NCBI GenBank assembly: GCA_031550975.1
Contig: JAVBOC010000004.1
Location: forward strand, 1-64,000
Direction: 5' to 3'
Source: UBA947 sp031550975
Lineage (GTDB): Bacteria > Cyanobacteriota > Vampirovibrionia > Gastranaerophilales > Gastranaerophilaceae
Length of the DNA stretch: 64,000 nt
The position numbers and the translations under genes were made by a program. Below, piece by piece: positions 24,740 to 32,762 of the stretch (its first letter is position 1; the number at the start of each line of letters is the position of its first letter). The notes below the pieces were generated by a model. That model searched no databases, was not told the DNA's origin, and saw only the letters and a list, made by a program, of their open reading frames with translations.

Positions 24740-25405
24740 TTAATTCTCAAATAGTTTTCTGCCAATCCTTAACATTGTGGCACCCGCCTCTGCTGCGGTT
24801 TTATAGTCCTGACTCATACCCATTGATAACTCTTTAAGTACCAGTCCGTATCGTTTTTCAATCTGCTCTTTTGTTTTTGCTACATCCGTGAAAAGATTTT
24901 TAAGTTCCTCATTCGTTGCCCCGAAAGGCGCCATATTCATCAGCCCGACGATTTCGATTCCCTTTAGGTTTTTCATCTGTTCAAATTCTTCAAGGAGTTT
25001 CATGTTCGAAAACCCTGATTTTTGTTCTTCCCCTGCGTTGTTTAATTGCAGCAGGACTTTTTGAACTTTCCCAACCTTTAAAGCTTCTTCTGAAATCACT
25101 TGTGCGAGCTTTAATGTGTCTACCGAATGGATAAAATCAAATGTGCCGATAGCTTTTTTGACTTTATTGGTTTGTAAGTGTCCGATCAGGTGGAACCTTG
25201 AATCTTCTCTTACTTGCGTCGGAAGACGGTTAATCTTTTCAATACCCTCAATTACCCTTCCTTCTGCGAAATCCCTTAACCCCGCGTCATACGCTGCAAT
25301 TATGGCGCTTTCGTCGAAATACTTGGTAACTGCGATGATATTTGATTTGCAATGTGCGATGTCATCTTGTACGCGTAAAAGATTTTTTCTGATGGTTTCT
25401 TTCAT
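24740..25405 (-). CDS. yggS: YggS/PROSC family pyridoxal phosphate homeostasis protein
   Basis: 221 residues, PLP-binding protein of the alanine racemase fold-type III without a racemase domain. The PLP lysine is K28 in NIIAVTKYF. Further signatures are FHLIGHLQTNKVKK, LLQLNNAGEEQKSGF and the GMSQDYKTAAEAGATMLRIG phosphate site near the C-terminus. It controls free PLP and amino acid balance; no catalytic reaction is known. AGAGG precedes the ATG. It is the first gene of the yggS-sepF pair. Confidence 0.95.
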   Translation of the reverse strand: MKETIRKNLLRVQDDIAHCKSNIIAVTKYFDESAIIAAYDAGLRDFAEGRVIEGIEKINRLPTQVREDSRFHLIGHLQTNKVKKAIGTFDFIHSVDTLKLAQVISEEALKVGKVQKVLLQLNNAGEEQKSGFSNMKLLEEFEQMKNLKGIEIVGLMNMAPFGATNEELKNLFTDVAKTKEQIEKRYGLVLKELSMGMSQDYKTAAEAGATMLRIGRKLFEN

Positions 25406-25707
25406 CCTCTACCCCTACAAAATGTCCCCTCTGAGCAATTATGAATATTATATTTCAATTACTCTGACTTGGCATTAAGTAGTAGGTCAGTCTGTTTATT
25501 CTCTTTTACGGTTTCCCCAAAACCATGATGGGAACATGTTTTGCGCCCTTTTTAATACTTCTTAAATTTAATTAACATTTCGTAATATATGGGCTTTTGA
25601 TGACTCTTTGTGAGTTTCATGCGGCATGCCGGGCATGCTCGCGTGATAGTTTTAGAATAAACCATAATTCATGATGTGATATCCTCTATTTGCATGAGAT
25701 TTGCAAA

Positions 25708-25798
25708 TTAGGGACTAGGAATTAGGGATTAGGGATTAGGGATTAGGAACCAGAAAAAAATTCACATGCTAGTTCCTAGTCTCTAGTCCCTAATTTAT
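25708..25798. repeat. GGGACTA heptamer hairpin (H2)
   Basis: GGGACTA, GGAATTA and three GGGATTA units, a short A-rich spacer, then the complementary array (TAGTTCC, TAGTCTC, TAGTCCC). It ends just before the thiL -10 box. Confidence 0.85.
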
Positions 25799-25800
25799 AG

Positions 25801-25806
25801 TATAAT
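25801..25806 (+). promoter_or_regulatory. -10 box of thiL, leaderless layout
   Basis: TATAAT at 25801-25806, 7 nt before the GTG start at 25814, directly after the H2 repeat. Confidence 0.55.
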
Positions 25807-25813
25807 TCTCTTT

Positions 25814-26746
25814 GTGAAAGAAAAATCAATACTAAAAACTATAAAATCAATACTCGGAAATGAATATATCGGGGATGACTGCGCATATTTAAAAGAGTTG
25901 GGCATTGTTGTAACACACGATAGCTTAGTTGAAGATGTTCATTTTAAACGCGACTGGATAACCCCGGAGCAACTGGGCTATAAGTCAATTGCGGTGAATA
26001 TAAGCGACATTTGCGCTTCGGGCGCTGAACCGAAATATTTAACCATTTCGCTTTCTTTGCCGCCTGAAATTGATGAGGAATTTATAAAAGAATTTTACAA
26101 AGGGGCAGTGGAAGCTGCGGGCGAAGCCAAAATCGTTGGCGGGGACATTACAGGCGGGGACAAGATATTTGTTTCAGTAGCTGCAATCGGTGCTTCGGCA
26201 GGACGAAAAATCTCATCGCGCGCGCACGCAAAAATAGGGCAAAAGATTATCGTTTCGGGCGAACACGGCTCGTGTGCTGCAAGTAATTTCAAAAAATTAT
26301 ACCTTAATTCTGTGGCTGAATGCGAGTTTTCAAAACAAATTTCGACCCAGATTAGTGATGATTACGCGATGATGGACACTTCCGACGGGCTTATGGATGC
26401 GCTCTCACAAATCGCGACTGCAAGCGGAGTTGTCTTGTCAGTGGAGTTTGACAAAATCCCTTACAACAAAGATATTGAACAATGTAAAAACTGGAAAGAC
26501 CTTGTTTTATACGGTGGGGAAGACTATCAATTAGTTGCGACAGTCCCGGAAAATCTGTTGCCAAGTCTTAAAAACTACCACGTCATTGGCGTGGTTAAAC
26601 CATCAAACCGCGAAAACAATGCGATTCTTCGCGATGCTCAGAATGACGAAAACAACCTATCAACTATGTATGGTGTCGAACTTGATGGAGAGTTTTTAAC
26701 CCCCGAAGATATTGAAGGGAAGATTTATGACCACTTCAAAAGTTAG
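25814..26746 (+). CDS. thiL: Thiamine-monophosphate kinase
   Basis: ATP-dependent phosphorylation of thiamine monophosphate to the active diphosphate. 310 residues with IGDDCAYL, VTHDSLVEDVHF (metal-binding Asp), GYKSIAVNISDICASGAEP and VGGDITGG. The C-terminal part has TSDGLMDAL and LYGGEDYQLVAT. The GTG start at 25814 is not preceded by a Shine-Dalgarno. About residues 270-281 (AILRDAQNDENN) come from half of a palindromic element, placed where the family has a variable loop. The stop overlaps ispD by 20 nt. Confidence 0.95.
   Translation: MKEKSILKTIKSILGNEYIGDDCAYLKELGIVVTHDSLVEDVHFKRDWITPEQLGYKSIAVNISDICASGAEPKYLTISLSLPPEIDEEFIKEFYKGAVEAAGEAKIVGGDITGGDKIFVSVAAIGASAGRKISSRAHAKIGQKIIVSGEHGSCAASNFKKLYLNSVAECEFSKQISTQISDDYAMMDTSDGLMDALSQIATASGVVLSVEFDKIPYNKDIEQCKNWKDLVLYGGEDYQLVATVPENLLPSLKNYHVIGVVKPSNRENNAILRDAQNDENNLSTMYGVELDGEFLTPEDIEGKIYDHFKS
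26623..26647. repeat. Half palindromic element inside thiL
   Basis: GATTCTTCGCGATGCTCAGAATGAC, the same 25 bp as the ends of the nadK and lpd elements, read in the same frame (ILRDAQND). Confidence 0.8.
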
Positions 26747-27425
26747 CGCAATAATCACCGCAGGCGGCACAGGTTCACGCTTTGGGGTAACAAATAAACT
26801 GTTAGAAAAAGTTTGCGGCAAAGAAATTATTTGCCATACTGTCGAAGCGTTTTTAGGCTCAAACGTTGATGAAATAGTTATTTGCGCCAATGAAGATATT
26901 ATTCCTGACTTAGAAAAAATTCTTAGCATCTTAGCATCTTCGCGTCTTAGCATCATAAAAGGCGGAGCGACTCGCCAAGAGTCTGTTTATAATGGTCTAA
27001 AAGCTTGCGAAGGTGCCGATTATGTATTAATCCACGACGGTGCGCGCCCTGTTATTACTCCTGAATTAATTAACGAAGCGATTAAAAAAAGCATCGAAAC
27101 GCGCGCGATGACGGTTGCGACAAAAACAATTGATACAATAAAAGAAGTTGAAAACGGCATTATAATCCGCACAATCGACCGCACAAAACTCTACAACATC
27201 CAAACCCCGCAAGGGTTTGAGTATAATTTAATCAAAAAAGCGCATGAAAAATTTGTCGGGGAAAGCTTTACTGATGATGCCGGAATGGTGGAGGCTTTGG
27301 GCGAAACCGTCCATATTTTAGAAGGCGGTTACAAAAACATCAAAGTAACAACGCCGGACGACATCGCCATCGCCGAGGTTTATCTGCAAGCGAGCAGGGG
27401 CAGGAGTGAGAGTAGCGAACGATAG
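26727..27425 (+). CDS. ispD: 2-C-methyl-D-erythritol 4-phosphate cytidylyltransferase
   Basis: Third step of the MEP isoprenoid pathway, CTP plus MEP. 232 residues; the nucleotide-binding loop is AIITAGGTGSRFG, followed by LIHDGARPVITP and KVTTPDDIAIAE. Start chosen at ATG 26727, which has AGGGA 8 nt upstream; a TTG at 26712 is less likely. Residues about 65-77 (SILASSRLSIIKG) are encoded by a four-unit octamer array, and the last 13 residues (ASRGRSESSER) are GC-rich element sequence, so the stop codon lies in a repeat. Confidence 0.94.
   Translation: MTTSKVSAIITAGGTGSRFGVTNKLLEKVCGKEIICHTVEAFLGSNVDEIVICANEDIIPDLEKILSILASSRLSIIKGGATRQESVYNGLKACEGADYVLIHDGARPVITPELINEAIKKSIETRAMTVATKTIDTIKEVENGIIIRTIDRTKLYNIQTPQGFEYNLIKKAHEKFVGESFTDDAGMVEALGETVHILEGGYKNIKVTTPDDIAIAEVYLQASRGRSESSER
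26923..26954. repeat. TTAGCATC octamer array (O4) inside ispD
   Basis: Exactly four 8-nt units: TTAGCATC, TTAGCATC, TTCGCGTC, TTAGCATC, encoding part of LSILASSRLSII. Confidence 0.75.
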
Positions 27426-27500
27426 TCGAACAATTATAAACGCAAAACGTTGAGTTTTCGTTTTAATTGTGAGCGGTGCCGTTTAAGGCGAGCGCAGTTT
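27405..27500. repeat. GC-rich palindrome element at the ispD 3' end
   Basis: GAGTGAGAGTAGCGAAC and GAGCGCAG words flank an inverted repeat (ACAATTATAAACGCAAAAC and GTTTTCGTTTTAATTGT). It resembles the element at 10272-10425 in design. Confidence 0.45.
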
Positions 27501-27519
27501 ATTCCAAATAGCCTAGTTC

Positions 27520-27555
27520 GCCACAAAAATAAACCCCCGTTTTGATTCGGGGGCT
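27520..27555 (-). terminator. Terminator of the gene at 27659-28789
   Basis: Minus strand: CCCCCG-AATCAAAA-CGGGGG followed by TTTATTTTT. It also lies after ispD on the plus strand, where the T tract is poorer. Confidence 0.75.
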
Positions 27556-27658
27556 TACATTTACACTAACCAATTGCTTCACCTTCTTACCAGATCGTTA
27601 AGACATGAGTTATTTGTTAAATTTTTATTGTTCAATTTGGTTTTTTGACCCTTGCGGA

Positions 27659-28789
27659 TTAAAAAACTTGTCTGAGTTGTGCAAGTAAATTGGTTTTTAC
27701 TGCATCTTCGTTAATATTATTGAAGTCTAAGAACGAAGCATACCAGTGATTACTGTTGCCTTTACCCATCAAAGCATCTGTCAAATTTTGTTCGTTGTTG
27801 AGTTCTACGTTGTCGTTTGCAGCCATTGCACGAATCATTCTGCGAACTGTCGCTATAACTGTTCTGCAATCATCAGCAGATGCTGATGTGCAATTGATAT
27901 AAGAGTGCACCTTATCTGCAAACCCTTCAGGTCCGCCTGCTGCTTTAACGAATTCTTTGAATGTTGTGATATCCGCACAACCTCTGCTAAATACGTCTGT
28001 AATCTTGCTGTCAGTTACGTTGAAAGTAGAGTTTAATTCCTTGTCAAACTCTTCCCAAAGTTCTTTGCTGTTAATAGAGCTGACTTTAGCTTCTTTGGCT
28101 GTTCTTTTGGTTTCTTTCAAGATGCTTGCAGTAGTTGTGCCTGTGGCAGTTTCTTTTTCGTCTTCGGCTGCTTTTGCTATAAGCGCGTTTACTGCATCAG
28201 ATTCGATACCAAGTTCTTCAAGTTCGCCTTTCAAAGCTTCAAGTTCTTCTTTGTCCTTAACATTTGCTGTTTTTACAATCGCTGCTTCAAGTTCTTTTTT
28301 CAATTCTTTAACGCGGTCAGTTGTTTCAGCATCAAAATCCTTGCCTTTCACAGAAACCTCTAAACCTGATTTAAGTTTCAACAAAGCGCTTCTGAAGTCG
28401 CGTTTTTCGTCGTTAACTTGTTTTGCATCATATTCTGCTGCTTTTGCAGGATCAGCAGGTCTTCCCCAGTTGCTGAAATTAAACGGGTTTCTGTAATTGT
28501 TGAAGTTGAACATAGAATTATTGTTGTTCATGAATGGATTAGAATATCTTGCAATGTTGTTGTAACCAGGGTTGAAAATGTTGTTCATATAACCCCAGTT
28601 AGCCGGCATTGACAAGTATGGGCTTTGGAATTTTGTATAATCAGGTACTCCTGCCCAAGGTCTTCCGCCAAAGCTTGCAAACATATAGTTGCCCATATTA
28701 GCCATACCGCCCATGTTGAACATATTACCCATTGGGTTGCAGCATTGGCGTTGACGTGGCATAAAAATTGGAATGCATAGACCGAACAT
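27659..28789 (-). CDS. Hypothetical protein, Asn/Met/Phe-rich N-terminus and helical C-terminus
   Basis: 376 residues. The N-terminal 110 residues are rich in Asn, Met, Gly, Phe and Pro (NMFNMGGMANMGNYMF, NPFMNNNNSMFNFNN) and look disordered. Residues about 115-240 form charged coiled-coil helices (LKKELEAAIVKTANVKDKEE). The C-terminal 120 residues look globular and helical with two cysteines (CADIT, CTSAS..DCRTV). No signal peptide or family recognised. AAGGGGA lies upstream of the ATG. It is a single gene with its own terminator, and resembles the other lineage-specific unknowns here (16329, 37812). Confidence 0.75.
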   Translation of the reverse strand: MFGLCIPIFMPRQRQCCNPMGNMFNMGGMANMGNYMFASFGGRPWAGVPDYTKFQSPYLSMPANWGYMNNIFNPGYNNIARYSNPFMNNNNSMFNFNNYRNPFNFSNWGRPADPAKAAEYDAKQVNDEKRDFRSALLKLKSGLEVSVKGKDFDAETTDRVKELKKELEAAIVKTANVKDKEELEALKGELEELGIESDAVNALIAKAAEDEKETATGTTTASILKETKRTAKEAKVSSINSKELWEEFDKELNSTFNVTDSKITDVFSRGCADITTFKEFVKAAGGPEGFADKVHSYINCTSASADDCRTVIATVRRMIRAMAANDNVELNNEQNLTDALMGKGNSNHWYASFLDFNNINEDAVKTNLLAQLRQVF

Positions 28790-28906
28790 TTTAATATCCC
28801 CTTAATTTTTCCTCTGTATTTCCCTTATATATATAAAGTATTTAAGACCATGAAAATTGCGCACAGACATGGTTCCAGGGGAAAACATGGGGTGAAAGCG
28901 GTCTAT

Positions 28907-29578
28907 TTATGGCGCTTTTAGATTGTTAAGACTTTGTAACATGTCGATAATGTCCTGTTTGGACAACTCGGGATTAATCTCTCTAATGCAGGTTATTGCT
29001 GTGTTATCAACCGGTTCGCCGAAGATTTTTTCAAGTAATTCGCGGTCATAATCATACAAAATTGACCCGTGCTGCAAAATATAGCCGTCTTTTCTAAATT
29101 GCGCCGAGCCGATAAGCTTTTTACCTTGATAACACAAGTCGGCACCTGTTGAAATTGACATACAATAATTTTTTTTGTTAAACGGTTGAATGGTTGAATG
29201 GTTGAATGGTTTGTTATTCATTAACGATTGTCCACCGAAAGACAAATTGATTCCCAGCTGTGCAAACGCGTCAATTAATATTTGCGAAATCTTTTTATAA
29301 GACTCAGTTACGCTGCTGCCGTCTTGCGGGCAAACATAAGAATAAGTTATCTCATTATCATGCAAAAGCGCACGGCCGCCGGTTAAACGGCGCACAATAT
29401 CGACATTTTCGACTTGAAGATCTCTCTGATTTCGTCCGAGCGAAACACATGCCGGCGACCAGCCGTATAACCTGAAAATCGGCTCCTGCAGCTGTTCTTT
29501 TATTGCAAAATCTAGTAAATCACTATCGATTTGCATATTTTCTGCCCCGGTTCTGACTTCATACGGAATAAACTTCAC
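28907..29578 (-). CDS. lplA: Lipoate--protein ligase A family protein
   Basis: 223 residues, biotin/lipoate A/B ligase fold. Motifs are RRLTGGRALLHDNEITYS (lipoate and adenylate binding), and the lysine in GKKLIGSAQFRKDGYILQHGS. The family attaches lipoate or octanoate to dehydrogenase E2 or GcvH subunits; it might be an octanoyltransferase (LipM-like) feeding lipA at 45562. A 12-residue stretch (NNKPFNHSTIQPF) is an in-frame octamer array between two conserved blocks. The ATG overlaps the TAG of the gene upstream by one base, suggesting co-translation. Confidence 0.88.
   Translation of the reverse strand: MKFIPYEVRTGAENMQIDSDLLDFAIKEQLQEPIFRLYGWSPACVSLGRNQRDLQVENVDIVRRLTGGRALLHDNEITYSYVCPQDGSSVTESYKKISQILIDAFAQLGINLSFGGQSLMNNKPFNHSTIQPFNKKNYCMSISTGADLCYQGKKLIGSAQFRKDGYILQHGSILYDYDRELLEKIFGEPVDNTAITCIREINPELSKQDIIDMLQSLNNLKAP
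29177..29212. repeat. AACCATTC octamer array (O1) inside the lipoate ligase gene
   Basis: Four units; on the coding (minus) strand CCATTCAACCATTC.., encoding NHSTIQPF. Confidence 0.85.
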
Positions 29579-30507
29579 TAGTTTTTTCTCTCTGCCAAAT
29601 TCTGCTCAAACTGCACAAAAGTTTCGTTCCCGACAAACTGTTCCAACGCCGCGCGCTTAGCGAAGAATTCCGAACGTGCTTTCATTTGCATATCAAGTGC
29701 TGTTCTGTAATACGCGTCAGTAATAAGAATAATTTCTCTTGAAGCCCTTTGTGAACGGTCGTAGTTCTTTTTGCGCTCGTCGACAACCTTAATAATCATA
29801 TCAAGCTTCTTGCGTGAAGTCATGTAATCATAGTACAGGTTAACCGTTTTTTGCTGCAAATCTTCAACCTTGCGCACGAGCAAAATCATATCCGCGTCGG
29901 TAACTTTTGTGTATTTGTAATTAAGCGCCTTGGTATCCTGTGACATAATTCCAAGAACGTTTCCACTCATAATAGAACCCGTTGCAAGAACAGGGTTTCC
30001 CATACTTGCACCGACTAAAGTCGACATGCTTGCGATGGTTTTTAAAACATTTTTGACTGATTTCTCATCAGGCTTGTCAGCCTCAGGATTCGCAAGTTTA
30101 TAGAGTGCAAAGTTTATCGTATCACTCTGAGTCGCTGCTCCTTGCCATAGCATTGACAAGTCGCCTACCATGAATTCTTGATCCGCCTCAAGGTCGTGTC
30201 CGATTTCTTTTGACATCTGTTTAATACTCAAATCCGCATAAGTGAGTTCTCCCACATCAGGTACGGTCGTATCTCTTGGCGCAATTGCTTTATCCGGCTC
30301 AGGCTGATAGTTTTTTGCCTTTGCTTCTGTGTATTCTTGTTCCGGTTCTGATGTGAGTCCGAATCTATAGGCCGGCGGACGAACAGCGTTAACCTCGTCA
30401 AGTGTAACTGCGTTTGCTTCGCAAAGTGAATAGTGAGTAGTGAGTAGTGAACAGCCCAATAACAATAAGAATATAAACTTTTTATCAAAAAATCTTCCCT
30501 TTTTCAT
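29578..30507 (-). CDS. Secreted helical protein, paralogue 2
   Basis: 309 residues. A signal peptide (FIFLLLLGCSLLTTHYSLCEA) includes an H1 heptamer array (LLTTHYSLCEA). The mature part is helical with SMLWQGAATQSDTINFALYKLANPEA and MILLVRKVEDLQQKTVNLYYDYMTSRKKLD. The same blocks occur in the next gene upstream (30509-31333), so the two are tandem duplicates. The helical pairs recall TolC-like or outer-membrane lipoprotein coils, but I do not recognise a family. Stop and start overlap by one base with the lipoate ligase gene. Confidence 0.7.
   Translation of the reverse strand: MKKGRFFDKKFIFLLLLGCSLLTTHYSLCEANAVTLDEVNAVRPPAYRFGLTSEPEQEYTEAKAKNYQPEPDKAIAPRDTTVPDVGELTYADLSIKQMSKEIGHDLEADQEFMVGDLSMLWQGAATQSDTINFALYKLANPEADKPDEKSVKNVLKTIASMSTLVGASMGNPVLATGSIMSGNVLGIMSQDTKALNYKYTKVTDADMILLVRKVEDLQQKTVNLYYDYMTSRKKLDMIIKVVDERKKNYDRSQRASREIILITDAYYRTALDMQMKARSEFFAKRAALEQFVGNETFVQFEQNLAERKN
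30426..30452. repeat. GTGAATA heptamer array (H1) in a signal peptide coding region
   Basis: GTGAATA, GTGAGTA, GTGAGTA, GTGAACA on the plus strand; the minus strand encodes LLTTHYSL of the signal peptide. Confidence 0.7.
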
Positions 30508-30508
30508 C

Positions 30509-31333
30509 TTATCTCACCGCCTGTTCGTTAAACAGAGTTGCATTATAGTTGTATTGATACAGATTCAATTTTTCAACAACCTTTTTCCCTGCAAGTCTTT
30601 GAAGCTCCAGGTGATATTTTTTTGCGTTTTCCATCAGAGTAAATTCTTCAATCTGCATATTGTCATAAAGCGCGGAAGAAATCCCGATTTCTAAAATATC
30701 CTCTTTTTCCAGAGCATTTGAGTAATTTTTGTTATACAAAAGCAATTTCGCGCGGGTTTCTTTTAATTGCGATAATGTACTTTTGTAGTTGTAATAAGTT
30801 TGAATAATATTGTCCTGCAAGTTTTCAACAAGTCCTGCAAGCTCAATCAATTCGGTGTCTGTCAACGGAATCTCCGTCGGCATGTTTTTTTTGTTAATAA
30901 GGTTCATCGCGGCGCGACCCGCAGCAAACGATGCTGTTTGAGTCATGTAATTGCTTCCCGGCAGCATCATCGGCGCAAAAGAAGCACCTGCAACCACCGC
31001 AGATAAAGTTTTTGCCATCAAAGAGGAATGAATTCTTCTTTGGCTCTCCGGCGAAGATAGTTTTTTGAGCGCAAAACCAATAATTTGGTTATTCTCAACA
31101 GTACCTTTCCATAAAGATTCTATATCTTCAAGATCCTTATCGCGCTGGAGTTTAACAAGTTCTTTCATGACCTGTTCATCATTAATTACAAGCGAATCTT
31201 TTGGTTTGTAAGTCGCTTTTGGATATTCAACTTTTGGTTTGCTAACACCATTGAGCCTGACATCATCCGCCAAAGCCAATAACGGCATTTGCACCATCCC
31301 TAGTAACATCAACAAAACTAATAATCTCTTCAT
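30509..31333 (-). CDS. Secreted helical protein, paralogue 1
   Basis: 274 residues with a signal peptide (MKRLLVLLMLLGMVQMPLLALA). Shared with the 29578-30507 protein: LWKGTVENNQIIGFALKKLSSPES, and ELIELAGLVENLQDNIIQTYYNYKSTLSQLK. A short Ala/Gly/Met-rich hydrophobic stretch (about 108-140) may insert in a membrane. The two genes are 1 nt apart. Function unknown; a periplasmic or outer-membrane assembly component would fit. The -10 TAAAAT (31345-31340, with TGC before it) ends 6 nt before the ATG, with no ribosome site. Confidence 0.72.
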   Translation of the reverse strand: MKRLLVLLMLLGMVQMPLLALADDVRLNGVSKPKVEYPKATYKPKDSLVINDEQVMKELVKLQRDKDLEDIESLWKGTVENNQIIGFALKKLSSPESQRRIHSSLMAKTLSAVVAGASFAPMMLPGSNYMTQTASFAAGRAAMNLINKKNMPTEIPLTDTELIELAGLVENLQDNIIQTYYNYKSTLSQLKETRAKLLLYNKNYSNALEKEDILEIGISSALYDNMQIEEFTLMENAKKYHLELQRLAGKKVVEKLNLYQYNYNATLFNEQAVR

Positions 31334-31339
31334 ATTTAC

Positions 31340-31348
31340 ATTTTAGCA
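31340..31348 (-). promoter_or_regulatory. Extended -10, leaderless layout
   Basis: Minus strand TGC-TAAAAT, then GTAAAT, then the ATG at 31333. Confidence 0.5.
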
Positions 31349-31375
31349 TGGGTTTAAAAAAAAGACCAATATAGA

Positions 31376-31447
31376 AACTAGGGACTAGAAACTAGGGACT
31401 AGCAAAGCCATTCCCCACTAGTTCCTAGTCTCTAATCCCTAGTCTCT
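31376..31447. repeat. GGGACTA heptamer hairpin (H2)
   Basis: GAAACTA, GGGACTA, GAAACTA, GGGACTA, a 15-nt spacer, then the complementary array (TAGTTCC, TAGTCTC, TAATCCC, TAGTCTC), between divergent genes. Confidence 0.85.
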
Positions 31448-31526
31448 TAGAATAAATACACCATTTGTATGTTCTTCTAAACCGGCTTGCGATTGTAAGA
31501 TATAAAAAGGCTTGGAGGAAAACAAA

Positions 31527-32222
31527 ATGCTTAGAGGCAAAGACACTAATAAAAACCATTCAACTATTCAACCGTTCAACCATTCGACTGTTCAATGGCT
31601 TTTGAACGCGGTTTTTATGAACCGTAAAGACGTTCAATCTCACATTGATCTTGGGATTTGCTATAAAAATATGAAAAATTACTCCAAAGCCGTAAAATAT
31701 CTTGAAAAAGCGATTGAGCTTGATAAAGACAACGCGCAAGCCTACTTTGAACTCGGACTTTGCTGGCTTCTTAGCGGAACCCCATGTGTTGCTATGCAAA
31801 ACTTTATTAAAGCAATCCAGCTTGAACCGGATAACTCTGATTATGTCTTGCAATTGGGTATAGCACACGAACTTTGCGAAGAATATGACATGGCACTGTT
31901 GGTTTATAACAAATTAATCGACAATTCGCCAAAGTTCTTAAAAGCATACGACCACAAGTCGTCGCTATTAATGAAGATGGAACAGTATAAAGAAGCATCA
32001 CTGGTTTTAAACACTCTCTTAAAACTAAGCCCGGATTATTATCAAGCCTACGCAGGCATCGGAATTTGTTTTGACAAACTGGGCAAACGCATTGACGCAC
32101 AGCGTTATTACAGAAAATTTTTATGTAAAGAACCACTTTCAATTCAAGCGCCGACAATTAGAACCCGACTTAATAAATTGCGTATGCAAAAGCCTGACAC
32201 AGCAAACCTTTCGCTTGTTTAA
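31527..32222 (+). CDS. TPR protein
   Basis: About 231 residues from ATG 31527, chosen because GGAGG lies 9 nt upstream. Tetratricopeptides fill about 35-210 (YKNMKNYSKAVKYLEKAIELDKDNAQAY-type, AYFELGLCWLLSGT, AYAGIGICFDKLGKRIDAQRYY). No signal peptide; the N-terminus instead encodes NHSTIQPFNHSTVQ from an octamer array. It leads a four-gene plus-strand run with a BamE-like protein and two secreted paralogues, so it may belong to the same surface or envelope pathway. Confidence 0.82.
   Translation: MLRGKDTNKNHSTIQPFNHSTVQWLLNAVFMNRKDVQSHIDLGICYKNMKNYSKAVKYLEKAIELDKDNAQAYFELGLCWLLSGTPCVAMQNFIKAIQLEPDNSDYVLQLGIAHELCEEYDMALLVYNKLIDNSPKFLKAYDHKSSLLMKMEQYKEASLVLNTLLKLSPDYYQAYAGIGICFDKLGKRIDAQRYYRKFLCKEPLSIQAPTIRTRLNKLRMQKPDTANLSLV
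31554..31596. repeat. AACCATTC octamer array (O1) at the TPR gene 5' end
   Basis: Five units (AACCATTC, AACTATTC, AACCGTTC, AACCATTC, GACTGTTC), coding orientation. Confidence 0.85.
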
Positions 32223-32295
32223 TGCCAGAGCACCAAGACATATTGCAATATTTCCTGCCCTAAGTTATAATAACTTTCAAAAAGGAGTTGGAAGT

Positions 32296-32742
32296 ATGAA
32301 AAAGATATTAGGATTAGTTTTGATGTTGATGGTTACAACAACCGCCGTGTTTGCGATCGAAGACGCCGCTGCGCCGGTACAAAAAGGCCGTGTTAAAAAA
32401 CAGAAACAAAAGTATGTTACTCCGGTTCAAGAACAAGAAATGACACTTGGGCTTGTACAGCGCGATATTAGAATCGGCGCTTCAATGGCTGATGTAGCTG
32501 AAGTTTTGGGTTCGCCAAACATCGTAACCCGCGATTCTGACGGCAAAGACACATGGATTTACGACAAAACAACGCGCATCACCTCTTATGACAACTCAGG
32601 ATTTTATGCAACCATAATTCTTGTTGGATATAACAAAGACAAGGCGCACGCTCAAACTTCACAAAAAACTTTAACTGTTGTAATTAAATACGATAAAAAC
32701 AGCAAGGTTGAATCGTTTACTTACCACATGAGCAAATTCTAA
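32296..32742 (+). CDS. BamE/SmpA-like secreted protein
   Basis: About 148 residues. Signal peptide MKKILGLVLMLMVTTTAVFA, a basic linker, then a domain with IRIGASMADVAEVLGSPNIV and TWIYDKTT, the pattern of the BamE/SmpA fold. No lipobox cysteine is visible, so it is probably periplasmic or peripherally bound. GGAGTTGGAAG lies upstream of the ATG at 32296; the frame is open further upstream but has no sensible start. Family call is moderately sure. Confidence 0.72.
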   Translation: MKKILGLVLMLMVTTTAVFAIEDAAAPVQKGRVKKQKQKYVTPVQEQEMTLGLVQRDIRIGASMADVAEVLGSPNIVTRDSDGKDTWIYDKTTRITSYDNSGFYATIILVGYNKDKAHAQTSQKTLTVVIKYDKNSKVESFTYHMSKF

Positions 32743-32762
32743 GAATTTATAAAGGGAAAAGA

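Larger units (their letters stand above)
25406..25813. other. Intergenic region, 408 nt
   Basis: Divergent spacer between yggS and thiL. It holds a minus-strand TATAAT at 25452-25447 for yggS, a small GC-rich palindrome near 25618-25640 (ATGCGGCATGCC), and the heptamer hairpin at 25708-25798. No gene is supported. Confidence 0.6.
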
